In this document: one piece after another, positions 34,192 to 57,166 of the stretch
Position numbering within the stretch: position 1 is the first letter of the stretch
Layout: each line of letters begins with the position of its first letter
From: Whitmania pigra
Taxonomy: Eukaryota; Annelida; Clitellata; Hirudinida; Haemopidae
Assembly (NCBI GenBank): GCA_021613335.1
Contig: JAJTWR010000013.1
Location: 217,501 to 281,500 of the forward strand
Length of the DNA stretch: 64,000 bases
Reading direction: 5' to 3'
The notes under the pieces: model-generated
Databases searched by the model: none
The model's input: the letters and a program-made list of their open reading frames with translations, nothing else
Told to the model about the DNA's origin: nothing
Position numbers and translations under genes: made by a program

Positions 34192-37100
34192 TCATTTGGC
34201 TTTCCTTTTTGGTTGTGCGACTGAAGGTGGTATGACGATGCTCGTTCTGTTTGACTGAGGTTGCGAGTGACGGTAATGTTCGTTGAAGTTGAGACGAAAT
34301 ATCAGACACCTCAAACTGACATCAGAGAGTTTGCTGACCAGGCTTAAAAATTCCTCAACCTTTTTCTGATACAGATGGGAAAATCTGTTAGTAAATGTTA
34401 TGAACTTTGTAGTTACGTTTGTAACTTACTTTGTAGTTTTGACCTAGAAATTTCAGGTCTGGCAATGTCACGCCAACAAGGTTTTGAATGAATTCATGCT
34501 TTCGTTTTTGCTCATGTTCTTCCAGTTTGTCGTCTGTTGCCCATTCCCCCTGGAAATTTATACTTTCATATTATTTTCTGAGGTCACTGCAAAATGTTTC
34601 CATGTTTCCTACCCTTGCTGTCCTGGACTCCTTCACATCTTTGAAATAATTCCTAGCTTCCACCTCATGCGTCAAGTTGGAGTGGACGACTCCCTGTGTT
34701 TCTTGAAACTTTATCACGAGGTCAAAAATTTCCTTCAGTTTTGTTACAATCGCCTGGGTGTGTAATCGATGTACTTATAGATGAAATGAAAGGTTGTAAT
34801 GAATAGATTGTAAAAATAAAATTATTTCAACCTTCAATTTTGGATCAAGGAGAGACCTTGAAGTTATCGCATTCAGGAACTCGTGATGTGCAAAAATGAC
34901 CTGATCGAGGTCATCAGCTTCCTCAACCTTTGACATCAGTTCAACCCAAGAGCATTCTAATACCTATTTTTACAAAAGTAGAGTCAGTTACTTATTAGGT
35001 TATTAAATTGATTAATAAAAGATTAGAAAAACCTCAAAGTTTATGTAATACTGAATTTGTTGAACAAAATGCAGCATTTCACTGGCAATCAAATGAGAGA
35101 TGTGAAGAATAGGGGCAAACTCTGCAACATAAGAAATTATATTTATTTCTAAAGCTATAGATGCCTTAATGTACAAATGGATACCAGAATATTTCCTGAG
35201 AATTCTAGCATGCGCCATCTGCTCCCTCCAAATGACGGACAAGATGTATTCCATGCGTTTGGCCCTCCACAGGAAGTTTGAGACCTTCAAGTAGGTAGAC
35301 ATGCTCTCTGGTGTAAAAACTGTTCTTATGTGTCCAGAGATGTGGTACTCCAAACTGAAGACCATCCATCCTGTATCACCAGGTGATACCTGTTTATGCA
35401 GATTGTTTCAGATGACAAATGCATCACACTACAAGAAACTTTAAGGAATAATAAATGCTAACCTCCAGTCTTTGAACATCAAGTCTTTTCACGATGTCAG
35501 GGTCATCATATTGGACATTTGTAGCCCTTATGGCAGATTCTAATATTCCGGTAAGGTTGTGAAGAAATACAGTTTGGGCCGGCTTGGCAAGGTCCTCCCT
35601 TAAATTTTGTATGCATTCATTTATTATTCTGCACTGATCTCCTTAGCTTTTCCAAAATAAAGTGTCGTAACTCAAGATTTCTTTATGTTTATAAATACTA
35701 GAGGCTTATTGGGTGTAAATGTGAGTTATTGCAAAATTAATTGCTGAAATCTTACTCAAGAAGATCCATGAGGTGCCTGATGAAATCTCCTTGACCCAAA
35801 AGAAGATATTTCCGCATTGCCTGTTGAGGATCGCCATCTCAAGTTATCAAATAAGCTTCGGAGAAATAAGCATAGTATTACCTTAAGATGGTCCATAAAT
35901 TTGTATCTTTCGTATAAAACTCTCAGCAAATAGGAACTTGTCTCTTTATACACAACATCGATCGTCTTGTTGAAACTACCATCTTGGGAGAGCATTGTCT
36001 CAACTGTTAAAGATCAAAGTTTGTTCATCAAAGTTAGGTACACATTAGATGGGCAGAGTGATGGTCTGACCTTTGCTGGTGTCTGCTGCCCTCACGACTT
36101 CCCGATCTTTGATGAGGGTCCTGTCGGAGCATACCCTCCTCAAAAAGCTAATGGTTTTTCCCGTTAGCAAAATCTAGATATTTAACAATTAATTGTGTTA
36201 AGTCCGACATTTAATTTGAGAAACGTTTGAGTCAAACCTTTCTGGCCTGATCTGGTGTTACAAACGAAGGAATCATGTTGTCCCTCAAAGAGTATTTTTC
36301 CCGCCACAACTTGTCGTCCTTCACCAAGGGGTCAGAAGCAACAAAAAACTGATGAAAGGAAAACATTAGTCACCATTCATTATTTTTGTTTTTATGGTTT
36401 GGCAAGAGAATTATTGTTCACAATTGTAATTACAATATAATTAGTTGAAACATCATCAATGAATCATTTTCATGACAAATAAATTGAAGCTCTCAAAAAA
36501 AATTTTATAAAAAATATTTTTCAACATGAAATATCAACCTCATGGAAGGGATCCTCCAACTCTCCATCGTAAATCCACCTCCACACAAAGTTGAAGATAG
36601 GATGAGCAACCTTAAATTAAAAGGTGGATTCTTTACTTTATTCAACAGCACAATCTGTTAATAAGAGTAGGACATATTTTGTCAAGATCCCACCTGTGCC
36701 AAGATCTTGTTTGTGAGAAACTGCAAGTTTGGATCTCCGTGCTTCATGAAGGAATGAACCACAGAAGCCAGCTCGCCACCTTTTTTGCCTAACGTCGCAT
36801 AAAATCGATGTCAACAAAAGATGGCATCACGCCGTTAGCAAGTCATTACTGTGCAACAACAACATTCAACCCACCCTGACAAACATCGACCAGGGAGGCC
36901 AAGACCCGGAGTCTGGAGGTAGGTTCGTTGAGCCACACGAGCATCCTTCTCAACGTTAGAGACTGCGAGGATTGCTCTGAGATTCCCAGATTTTCTTCTT
37001 GTTGAATCTGACATTTAGATGGAGCCACATTAATTTATTGCAACCTAACAACAGAACAATTTAACATTTCTCATCGATACCGTCCTTAGATCTTTTGGCT

Positions 37101-39180
37101 GATGATAAAAATCCCACGAATTATATCAATTGTTTGGATGATTTCACTTAATTCTAATCCAAATCAGATCAAGCTTTACTCAAAAAAGTTCGTTATTTCT
37201 GAGCAAATATCTTGATTTTATCACATTTTGTTAATGAAATCAAAATTAGAAAACAAATGGCATATCTAAAGTAAATTTGGTTGCATAAACTGATGAAATG
37301 AATTCTAACATGGGCCTCTATGTTGGCAATGAGTCTGTAATATTCTATTAACTCCTGGTGAAGAGCAGAACAAAAGCTCTGAAAAAGGCAATTGAATATC
37401 TTAGTAGTTATGCAATTGAAGTAAAGATTGCAGTTAAATTGTTAATGACAAAAATAATAATAACAACCAAAACAATAATAATAACAATTACTTACTTGTC
37501 TTATCAGTCCCTGTGTCTGTTCATCAGCTTTTGCCTCCAAGTATTGGCGAATTTTGTTGTGCAAGAAGCCACACTCGCACAACCTGCTCACCATTTTGCT
37601 TGCTGACATCGAAATTTGAGCCTGAATCAAATTAATTGAATAAATGAGGATCATGAACCAAGCCATGGTAAAGTCTGGGTAAATGTCACAGAATAAAAGG
37701 TATTCTTATATGTGAATGAAATTTAACATGAAATTGTATCTGGCTTGCTTAACATCTATTCAGAGGTTGGCAAAGAAAACAGAATCCTGAAAGTCAAATA
37801 AACATGCCTCAGAAATGATTTTGTATGATTCTCTGTCCTTGTCATAAATTATGCACTTCCCATCAATTCCTTGCAGCACAAAAACAACATCTCGAATTAT
37901 GCTCTCTGGGTAGTCTTGAACAACTGATGAACAATAATAAACAATATTAAACATTTATAAAACAATAATAAACATTTATAAAACAATAATAAACATTTAT
38001 AAAAATCTTGTGTTAGCAATGGAAGTGGAGATCACATACATTTTGAAGGCACTTTGGATGAATTTGCAGAACTTCGAGAGCTGGGATCAACTTTTATGGA
38101 ACTGATACTTTGAAGTGAATCTGATTGCAAATTCAGACATTTTATTATCTCTTCCATAAGATCCTTAATTTCCTCAAAAAGGCTTACTTAAATTTGGTGA
38201 TTTCTTGTCGCCTGATGCACCAAAATCAGGAAACGTAGAGGCTTTTATACGACTGGAATTGAAACAAAATTTGTAAGGTTTTACAACTAAGTTCGTGAAT
38301 GTACGAAAGCTTACGACAAAACAGATGAAGAGTTGTAAATGGAGGACACATTGTCCAACATGAAACCTCCCCCTGTGTGTGCATTCTTTGAGGTGCTTGA
38401 GGATGGCATGGTTCCATTATGATACAGAGGTGTAGATGACACAAATTCATAGACTCTTTTTGATGTCTGGCAGAATTTAGAATTTCAAAATTTATTTGAT
38501 ATTATTTGAAATATTTGCATGTCAATACCTTTGATTTGTCAAATTGTGATAGCTGGTACAGCAAATACAAAATAGGCCATCTGTCACCAAGAACTTGCTG
38601 TTAATAAACAAGAAACATCTTAGAATGTAACATCTTGATCCGATGTTTATAAGTAAAATTAAACAAACATAAGATTGCAGTTTTCTGCAAAGTTCAGAGA
38701 AGTCTGCTGCCTCTTTATCACTTTTGCTTTGAGCCACTTGAATAATAAACAATTTACAGATCTCAAATTCAATAATATTCTCACCCATTATGATATCATC
38801 AAACCAGGTAACTTACATTTCCTTTTGATTTTCTCTACCAACTCAACCTCATTGTTGGCAAGAAGTGGAGAAATATTGCTAATATGTGTCAAAACATTTA
38901 ATGTCTCATCTCGATAAAAAGTAGTAATTTAGGATCCTAACCTCGACAAAGTCACTAAAGAACTTTTGAAAAATGTACTTAAAGCTTCTGTAAATAAATA
39001 TGTATTTGTCAAACTTTTAATTTCAGATCTCATAGAAGCTTATTCCGAAACAGAACAAAATAATAAAAGGTAATAAAGGCTTGGCTTCCCGTCAGACACA
39101 CCTTGAGAATTTCCAACAAACTTTTTGCAGAGATGATGCACAAGAACTTGGACTAACGAACCACCATCATCCCTCTGCAT
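34192..39180 (-). CDS. TUBGCP3: Gamma-tubulin complex component 3 (GCP3)
   Basis: About 25 short exons follow GCP3 from ATG (39180-39178, [13 protein letters not shown]) to TGA (34194-34192). Recognisable exons include, in order, near 38700 ([13 protein letters not shown]), 38560 ([16 protein letters not shown]), 37870 ([18 protein letters not shown]), 37580 ([17 protein letters not shown]), 36950 ([20 protein letters not shown]), 36580 ([16 protein letters not shown]), 36300 ([20 protein letters not shown]), 35940 ([20 protein letters not shown]), 35790 ([17 protein letters not shown]), 35300 ([18 protein letters not shown]), 35070 ([16 protein letters not shown]) and 34300 ([12 protein letters not shown]). 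These cover both GRIP domains. GCP3 pairs with GCP2 in the gamma-tubulin small complex that nucleates microtubules at centrosomes. Exon junctions in the first 600 bases (38.6-39.1 kb) are the least certain. It converges on UPF3, with only 167 bp between stops. Confidence 0.95.
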
Positions 39181-40800
39181 TTTTTTTACCGCCTGGACAA
39201 CCAAAACAAACACTGAGCTGAGCGAATTCGAACTATGATGCGTCGAATTAACTAAAATTTAAATGTGTTTATATACTATAGAAATTATTTAAATTTGCAT
39301 TTTGTAAAAATATTTGGAATGGGTTGTTAAAGCGACACTCATTACCTTAAACAAGACAGATATTCCAAGTTTATATATCAGATATATTAAATCTTATAAA
39401 CTTTTTTTAGTTAGTTTGTAAATGTAAGAACTTTTTTATTATAAAATATTTTTGTTTTTGACTAAAATTGCGGCATTTTGTGATAGGGGGAGGGTGTGCA
39501 GTGGTGGATTTAGGGGGCCCGCTGGTTTTAGACGCATGAAAAGGTCATTTTCTCATGTTGTGCGAGGCTTTGCCCCCTTGGAAAAAGCTAAAATGATGTC
39601 TCTTCTTGGGAACTCTGATGCTGAAAACGTTATATTAGCATTAGTAACTATGGATGAACACTTAACTTCACCATGAATGGACGATATCTTGCAAACATTT
39701 TTGAAATTAAGAAAACATAATATATCAATATGAAACAAGCAGTGGAGTATAGAGGTTCTTTGATGCTCGAGGCAAACCCTAAATTGTCCTTTAACTAATT
39801 CATTTCCCTTTCTCCTTCCATTGTATTGAGCTGCCTCTCTCCCTTTCTCCCAGAAATTGTTTGAAAATTGCAAATTTTCGAATGGTGCTTTTAACCTATT
39901 TTGACAATCTAAAACCAAATTGTATATTTTGATTAAATCCTTACAAGATAGACAAATTACGTAATGTTGCGTCTTGCCGAAAAATTATAACAAACTACGC
40001 TAGCCTAATTAAACTTATGAACGATAACACAATCATTTCACTGCCGTTGTCAACCGCTGATTTCATAACGGTAAAATGGTTCGCATACTATTATTAATAC
40101 TTAAACTAACTCCGCACATGATTCGTATGATTTGAATTTAGTCCATCAATACAAGCACAAGAGATGTGACTTGGCAGGGACGTTATTTCAGCATTTTCCA
40201 AGGGGAGGCAAACCCTTGCACAACTTGAGGAGATGACATTTTTTTTCTAGCCAACATTCAGGAGGGACAAACCCTCGTGAACTTTTTTTGGGGCCGTTTC
40301 CCCCCCACCCCTCACCCCCCACAAAATACGTCCCCGTGACTGGGCCACCTCCAACCGCTTAATCGGATGCCACTTCGATTGGATGCACGTCGCATTCTCT
40401 GCACGCCACTGGATTTCAAGAGTGTATCTCCACATTTATGACAAAGTGTGACGTGGTGGAGACTAATGGAGAAAAATTGTTTAAACAAATTCAATGAAAA
40501 TTCGTGTCGTGAACTCCACAGAAACTGTAATTTAAATTTTCATCAAAAGTTTTGTGTTCTTCCAAAGTTTGTTTTGGTCAAGATATTGAAATCAATCAAT
40601 CACAGGTGTTAAGATGCTTTTTTGGAAATTTTTTGAAAGGACAAAAAGATGGATTTTATCAAACGAAACCTAAATCGATGACAAATATCTGTAATATTAC
40701 ACTGCTTATAAATTTATTACATAACAAACCGAATTTTTTGTATTTTTGTACTTTGAATTATTTATTTTGCTCAACCGTGACCCGACTTTTGTTTAAGAAA
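39181..40800. other. Intergenic, repeat remnants
   Basis: No coding exon is seen. The text gcagtggtggatttaggggg near 39496 resembles the terminal repeat of common hAT-type elements (CAGTGGCGGATCCAGGGG). Near 40305-40345 the minus strand reads cccagtcacggggacgtatt followed by a G-rich run, which could be the opposite end of one degraded element. Confidence 0.4.
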
Positions 40801-40803
40801 AAA

Positions 40804-41028
40804 CGGCACCCCGTCATAACAACCCGGCGACAGAATAGCCCCGACAAAACAGCCCCGTCAAAATAGCCCGGCGTCAAAATAGCTCAAGACAAAACAGCCC
40901 CGACAAAACCGCCCCGACAAAACAGCCCCGTCGAAACAGCCCGGCGTCAAAATAGCCCAGGACGGAAAAATCCCATCTAAATGGCCCCGTCAAAATAGCC
41001 CCGACAAAATAGCCCGGCAGAAAAAACA
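40804..41028. repeat. Short tandem repeat related to the SEC13-intron MITE end
   Basis: Begins ggcaccccgtcataacaacc, like the left end of the MITE at 20516, then repeats a unit of about 14-16 bases (agccccgacaaaac / agcccggcgtcaaaat) roughly 13-15 times before aaaaaacatataaac. No inverted right-hand end is seen, so it looks like one MITE terminus expanded into a minisatellite. Confidence 0.75.
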
Positions 41029-41354
41029 TATAAACATTGCAATAGGCTGGTTTTATATCTCGTTTGACTGAATGAATGCTAATTATCTGAAAATTAGCTA
41101 AACGTAGATACTTTTATATGTAGAAGATTAGATTGATGTAGAACATACTTAGAAGATTTAGATAAGAAGGACATCGTTACAGTGCTTTTACTCTGCACCG
41201 TGAAAATCTGACATTTCAAAGAGCACGTTGTTTAACGACATTTTCAAAACAACTCTCTACACAAACGCACAAAAGTAAAACTGGAAAAAACGAAATCAAA
41301 AGAAATAAAGAAAAAAGTTTGTATGTTGTTGGATTTCGAAAAGAAATCATTAAA

Positions 41355-41818
41355 TCATTCAACTATGATTGAAGCAGGTCGACTGTCGCTTGTTGCCACG
41401 AGTGAGGTGACTGTGATGCTGTTCCTGCGCAGTTCGCTCCCTGATGTTTGCCTCTGCGGCAAATGAGGAGTTACTTTGAGATTGGAAAGCAAACTTTCTT
41501 TCGGCTCAGAAACATTCCTTTGTCTCGACGAATTGGCTTCGTAAGTGCAAGAAATCCGTTTCAAGTCCACCCTTTTGAGTTTGATATTCTCATCACTCTC
41601 TAAGCTTCTTCTGAATCCAAAACCCTCGCCAGAACTCTTGGGGCAGTACACTCTGAGACTAAGGACTCGTCCCAATATGGATCGTAGCATGGACATCAGG
41701 GTTCTTCTGAAACTGGAGCTGACGGTGCAGTAGAGGAAAAAGTGGCTCGCAAAGTTGGCAGTTACCAGGACGTTGCTGAGCATGAGCAGGAATTCAATTC
41801 TGTGCAGTTGATTCAAGC
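41355..41818 (-). CDS. Class A G-protein-coupled receptor, last exon
   Basis: After a aatttcag acceptor the frame reads SLNQLHRIEFLLMLSNVLVT, then ANFASHFFLYCTVSSSFRR, and about 120 tail residues to a TGA/TAG-type stop. The hydrophobic stretch with Asn, then F-L-Y about eight residues on, followed by a short F-R-R amphipathic helix 8, is the seventh transmembrane segment and start of the tail of rhodopsin-family receptors, close in style to peptide receptors. The canonical NPxxY is altered to NFASHFFLY. The tail has many Ser/Thr and Arg (likely kinase sites). Upstream exons must lie at higher coordinates; I could not find them, and 41.8-43.2 kb holds none that I recognise. Confidence 0.6.
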
Positions 41819-43220
41819 TCTGAAATTTAATTCCTTGTTCACAAATTCAGTATGAAATGCTATTTTACAAATCAGTCTTGGTCATTTTATGAGTTGTAGG
41901 GTGCAAAATGAGTAAGTTGAAAATAAACAGTAAATAATAATTAATAATTAATAAATAACAAATAATAAAAAATAAACATTAAAAAGTTTGATTGAAATAA
42001 TGAACCAAAATCTCTTGAAACTCATGATCAACACATGGACTGAGAGAAATCCACATTTAGTGTTATTTTCCAGGTTTAATAACTTGATACTCAGATTTAA
42101 CTAAATAATTTAAGAATAAAAATATTAACTAATTCACATAATCCAGAATATCACCTGATGTATTAATGATGAAATTAATAATGAACAATAAATGAATAGT
42201 TATTACAATGATAAACTTTGTCGTGAAAATGCACACAATTAGTAAATGCAAAATATTACTATATTAAAATTAATATTAAATTACATTATATTGTATGTAA
42301 CTAATAAATATGTAAATGCTTAAAAGATCTATCTAATTAATGTTGTGCATAATTGCATAAAATGTTAAAAAACAAATGAAAGTTGTTACAACTTGGTAGA
42401 TAATTGAAATAATTATAAAAATTTAATAATAATAAATTATTGTTATTATTAATATTAATATCATTATTATTATTATTAACTCATTGTTAACTTATTATTT
42501 ATATGGAAAAACTGATTTTGTTTTCGAATATTTCGACATAAAACCGTTCGTTCAGGCGGATGTCCTGTCGTTTAATTCCCTGCTTAAAAAATATATTTCC
42601 TCACAACGTCTTGGTCACGCAAAATATAGAAATAGTAATGTTTTTAAAATAATTTTTTTCATATTTTTCCAACTTATTTCTAATGCTAAACATGATCAGA
42701 AGGTTTGAATGATGAACTCTTTTGAAATGTTTAATCATTTGTATTCCATCAACACCGCTTGAATTCATTTCAGTTCAGAATCGCTGCAATGTCACATAAA
42801 TGAAGAACAATGAGGTATAGCATCTTTATAGCATCACGTCATGAACAATGATTAATTCATTCTCGATATTATGTTACGCTCTATTTCTCATGCTCATTAT
42901 TTTCTATCTTTCACTCGCCCAACCAGCTATCCATCCACCTATCCGTCTTTCAAATACGATTAAAAATAATAAAATTCACGGAAATATTTTCAGTTGATTT
43001 ATCGAATAAAAAATCAGTTGTTCGTAGTCATTAATTGACCAAATGACTTTAACTTTAGTAGCGCTTAGTTCTCGGAAGGCACACGAGAAGATGAGTCAAC
43101 TAATTACATCAGTCTCATCTTTTATGTCTCATTAATATTTTTAAGATACTTCATCAGGTTTTTTAAGAGTTTTTTTTTGTCTTTTCAATTTTTATCTGAT
43201 AGATTGTTTTGTGCTCATGC
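41819..43220. other. AT-rich non-coding stretch
   Basis: Lies between the GPCR terminal exon and the first TAA array. It includes low-complexity taa/att runs at about 41925-41980 and 42420-42480. No exon is recognised on either strand. Parts may be GPCR intron or collagen-gene intron. Confidence 0.4.
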
Positions 43221-43231
43221 TACTTAATTCG

Positions 43232-43652
<421 letters not shown>

Positions 43653-43828
43653 TGCCGTTCCATGTTCCGTCTTTACATCTTCCGATATTACGACACTTAA
43701 AAGTAATTTTCCACGTTTAACGATGGTTAATTGTTGTTTTTCAAGCACTTTTCGAGTGTCATGTATAGGAGAAGATTCCTTGCATTTTAACTCTCATTCA
43801 AACCTGCAAATTACCATTGCGTCTACTC

Positions 43829-44014
43829 TCATCATCATCATCATCATCATCGTCATCGTAATCGTCGTCGTCGTCATCATCACATTTCATTATTCCATTA
43901 ACGTTGATGTTGATCTTGTTGTTGATGATAATAAAGATGATGATGATGATGATGATGATGATAAAGATGATGATGATGTTGTTGATGATGTAGATGATAA
44001 TGATGATGATGAAA
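43829..44014. repeat. Trinucleotide-rich low complexity (ATC/GTC/GAT)
   Basis: Runs of atc, gtc and gat triplets just upstream of the first recognisable collagen exon. Apparent long peptides here are translation of the repeat, not protein. Confidence 0.85.
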
Positions 44015-44043
44015 TTACTTTTCAATTTGTTGTCACTTCTCAG

Positions 44044-55283
<11,240 letters not shown>

Positions 55284-56325
55284 GTAGAATTAAATAATGA
55301 TAGTATAATTGTTGCATTTAATTACAAACTATTACAAAGTTTTACGACTATTGTTATTTTACTCATTTTTATTATTAGAATTTATAGTAATATTAAAAAT
55401 AATAATAATAAATGTAATTATTTTTAAATTAGTTGGTGTGACAGAAAACTTCCAAAGCTCTGATCATTGGAGAACTTTTACAAAACAAACTATTTATCAA
55501 TATTATTAATAATTATTTATTTATTTACGTAACAACGTGACCTGAATTCTCTAGAAATATTTTGGAATTTCGTAAATTTGTCAACTCTCCACGTGAAGTT
55601 AGATTTTGAATTAAGTGCCTTTTTTATTAATTTAGTGTACAAATTCTGCTTATTCTCTTCCTGCATATTTTTCAAAATGGCGAATGGGAATAAGTCTGTT
55701 GAATATCATCAACTTGTCAAGCCTAAAGTGTCAACGGTTGTTAAATAGGTGAATGATTTGAAATTTATATTTAAGTATTTAACCGGACTCCGTATTTTCC
55801 AGAATAAACAAATTCAAACAAAGAAAGACCAAACTTCTTTTTTATCGTTGATCTTCAAACTCAGAAAATTCCCGCCATTTTTATGTTTAAGCACAAACGA
55901 CGATGGTGCCTGCATTTGTGCAGAATTAAAGACACCCATTCAGTGTCTTGCGATTTTCAGCCAATGTTAATCTGATGCTGTTTATTAAATAAACATTTAA
56001 TATTAATGGATAAGTTTGACAATTAAATTAGTATACTTTCAAAAACCACATAAAATTCACGAATAATCTTGAAAAATTCAAAGCGAGCAAATATCGACAG
56101 AAATTTAGTCTTGAAAACAAATTAATATAATATAATAATAATATAATATAATAATATAATATAATAATATTATAATTATAATTATGATAATATAATGTAT
56201 TGAATTATAGCTATTACATGCAAACATTTAATAAACATCTAAATTACATAAAATAATATGTAAGTAATAAATGAATTTCATTATTAAATATTAAAATTTT
56301 TATTATTAATTTGGACGAGTTGTGA
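55284..56325. other. Collagen 3' flank, no firm gene
   Basis: AT-rich. An open frame at 55677-55748 starts in a good context (aaaatggcg) but ends after 23 codons. Another open frame at 55749-55970 has no recognised domain. A TA-rich block sits at 56122-56190. The collagen 3' UTR and possibly a tiny last exon should be here. Confidence 0.4.
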
Positions 56326-56466
56326 TCATGCGGCAGAAGTGGGTATCTTCTTGGGGTGTTTGATCTTATTAACGAGGAGAACGCAGCTGCCCAATCTCCC
56401 TCCTCTCTTGAGGGGCTCAACGATGCAAATGGCCATCCTAGGGTAGTCGATCTTGTTCATGTAAAT
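56326..56466 (-). CDS. Terminal exon of an unrecognised gene
   Basis: After a ttgtttag acceptor the minus strand is open for 46 codons to TGA: IYMNKIDYPRMAICIVEPLK, then RGGRLGSCVLLVNKIKHPKK and IPTSAA. Base composition is clearly less AT-rich than the surroundings and codon-like, which supports a real coding exon. I do not recognise the family. Upstream exons should lie at higher coordinates, perhaps beyond or between the HECT copies. None was found. Confidence 0.45.
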   Translation of the reverse strand: MYMNKIDYPRMAICIVEPLKRGGRLGSCVLLVNKIKHPKKIPTSAA

Positions 56467-57166
56467 CTAAACAAAGTGCAATCATTTAAGTCAATGTGAT
56501 GAGAATCGAGATATTTAGTTAAGTGTAAATATAATTGTTAAAAAATAGCTAATAAAGAATTTTTAATGGCATGTTATTTAATTATTATTAAATAATATTT
56601 GTATTATGATATTCAATTTAACTCATTGTGCATATTGTTTATAAAACGAATTATTCAAATTAAAGTTTGCAAATTTCTTTGTGGCTTTCTTTTTCAAAAA
56701 AACAAGAATCGTTCTCTGTTCCTCGCAAGTTACCGCTGAACTAATGCAAAACACAACAAATTATTCGTGATTGATTCAATGCTTTGTCGGGTTGCTCACC
56801 CATTGAATTCAGGTGTGACTGATTAAATGATTGAGTTCAGGTTTGATTTATTTCTTGACTGACTGATTGAAGTATTGTTAATTTACTGGCTGATTGCAGG
56901 TGTGATTGAATGATTGATTGAAAAACTGATTGATTGATTTATTGATTGAATGAATGCTTGCTTGATTATCAATCAATTGATTGGTTGATTGAATGAATGC
57001 TTGCTTGATTATCAATCAACTAAACACCAATTAATCTGTTTAGTAAAATTAAATTTATCATTTATAAATTTATTTTAAAATATCTTTCTCTAGTGCCAAT
57101 TAATCTGTTTAGTAAAATTAAATTTATCATTGTCATATTTTATCGTTTATTAAAACACCAAACAAA
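56467..57166. other. AT-rich flank with GATT-type repeats
   Basis: From about 56850 to 57020 the sequence is a run of ttgattgattgaatgaatgc-like units, including two copies of gaatgaatgcttgcttgatt. From 57028 to 57130 a unit ccaattaatctgtttagtaa occurs twice. Between these copies sits a 30-base fragment matching the inside of the HECT copy at about 57837-57867. Confidence 0.6.

Noticed and set aside
55677..55748. Short frame starting MANGNKSVEYHQ in good start context
   Set aside because: Stops after 23 codons and no convincing donor before the stop. Too weak to call a gene.
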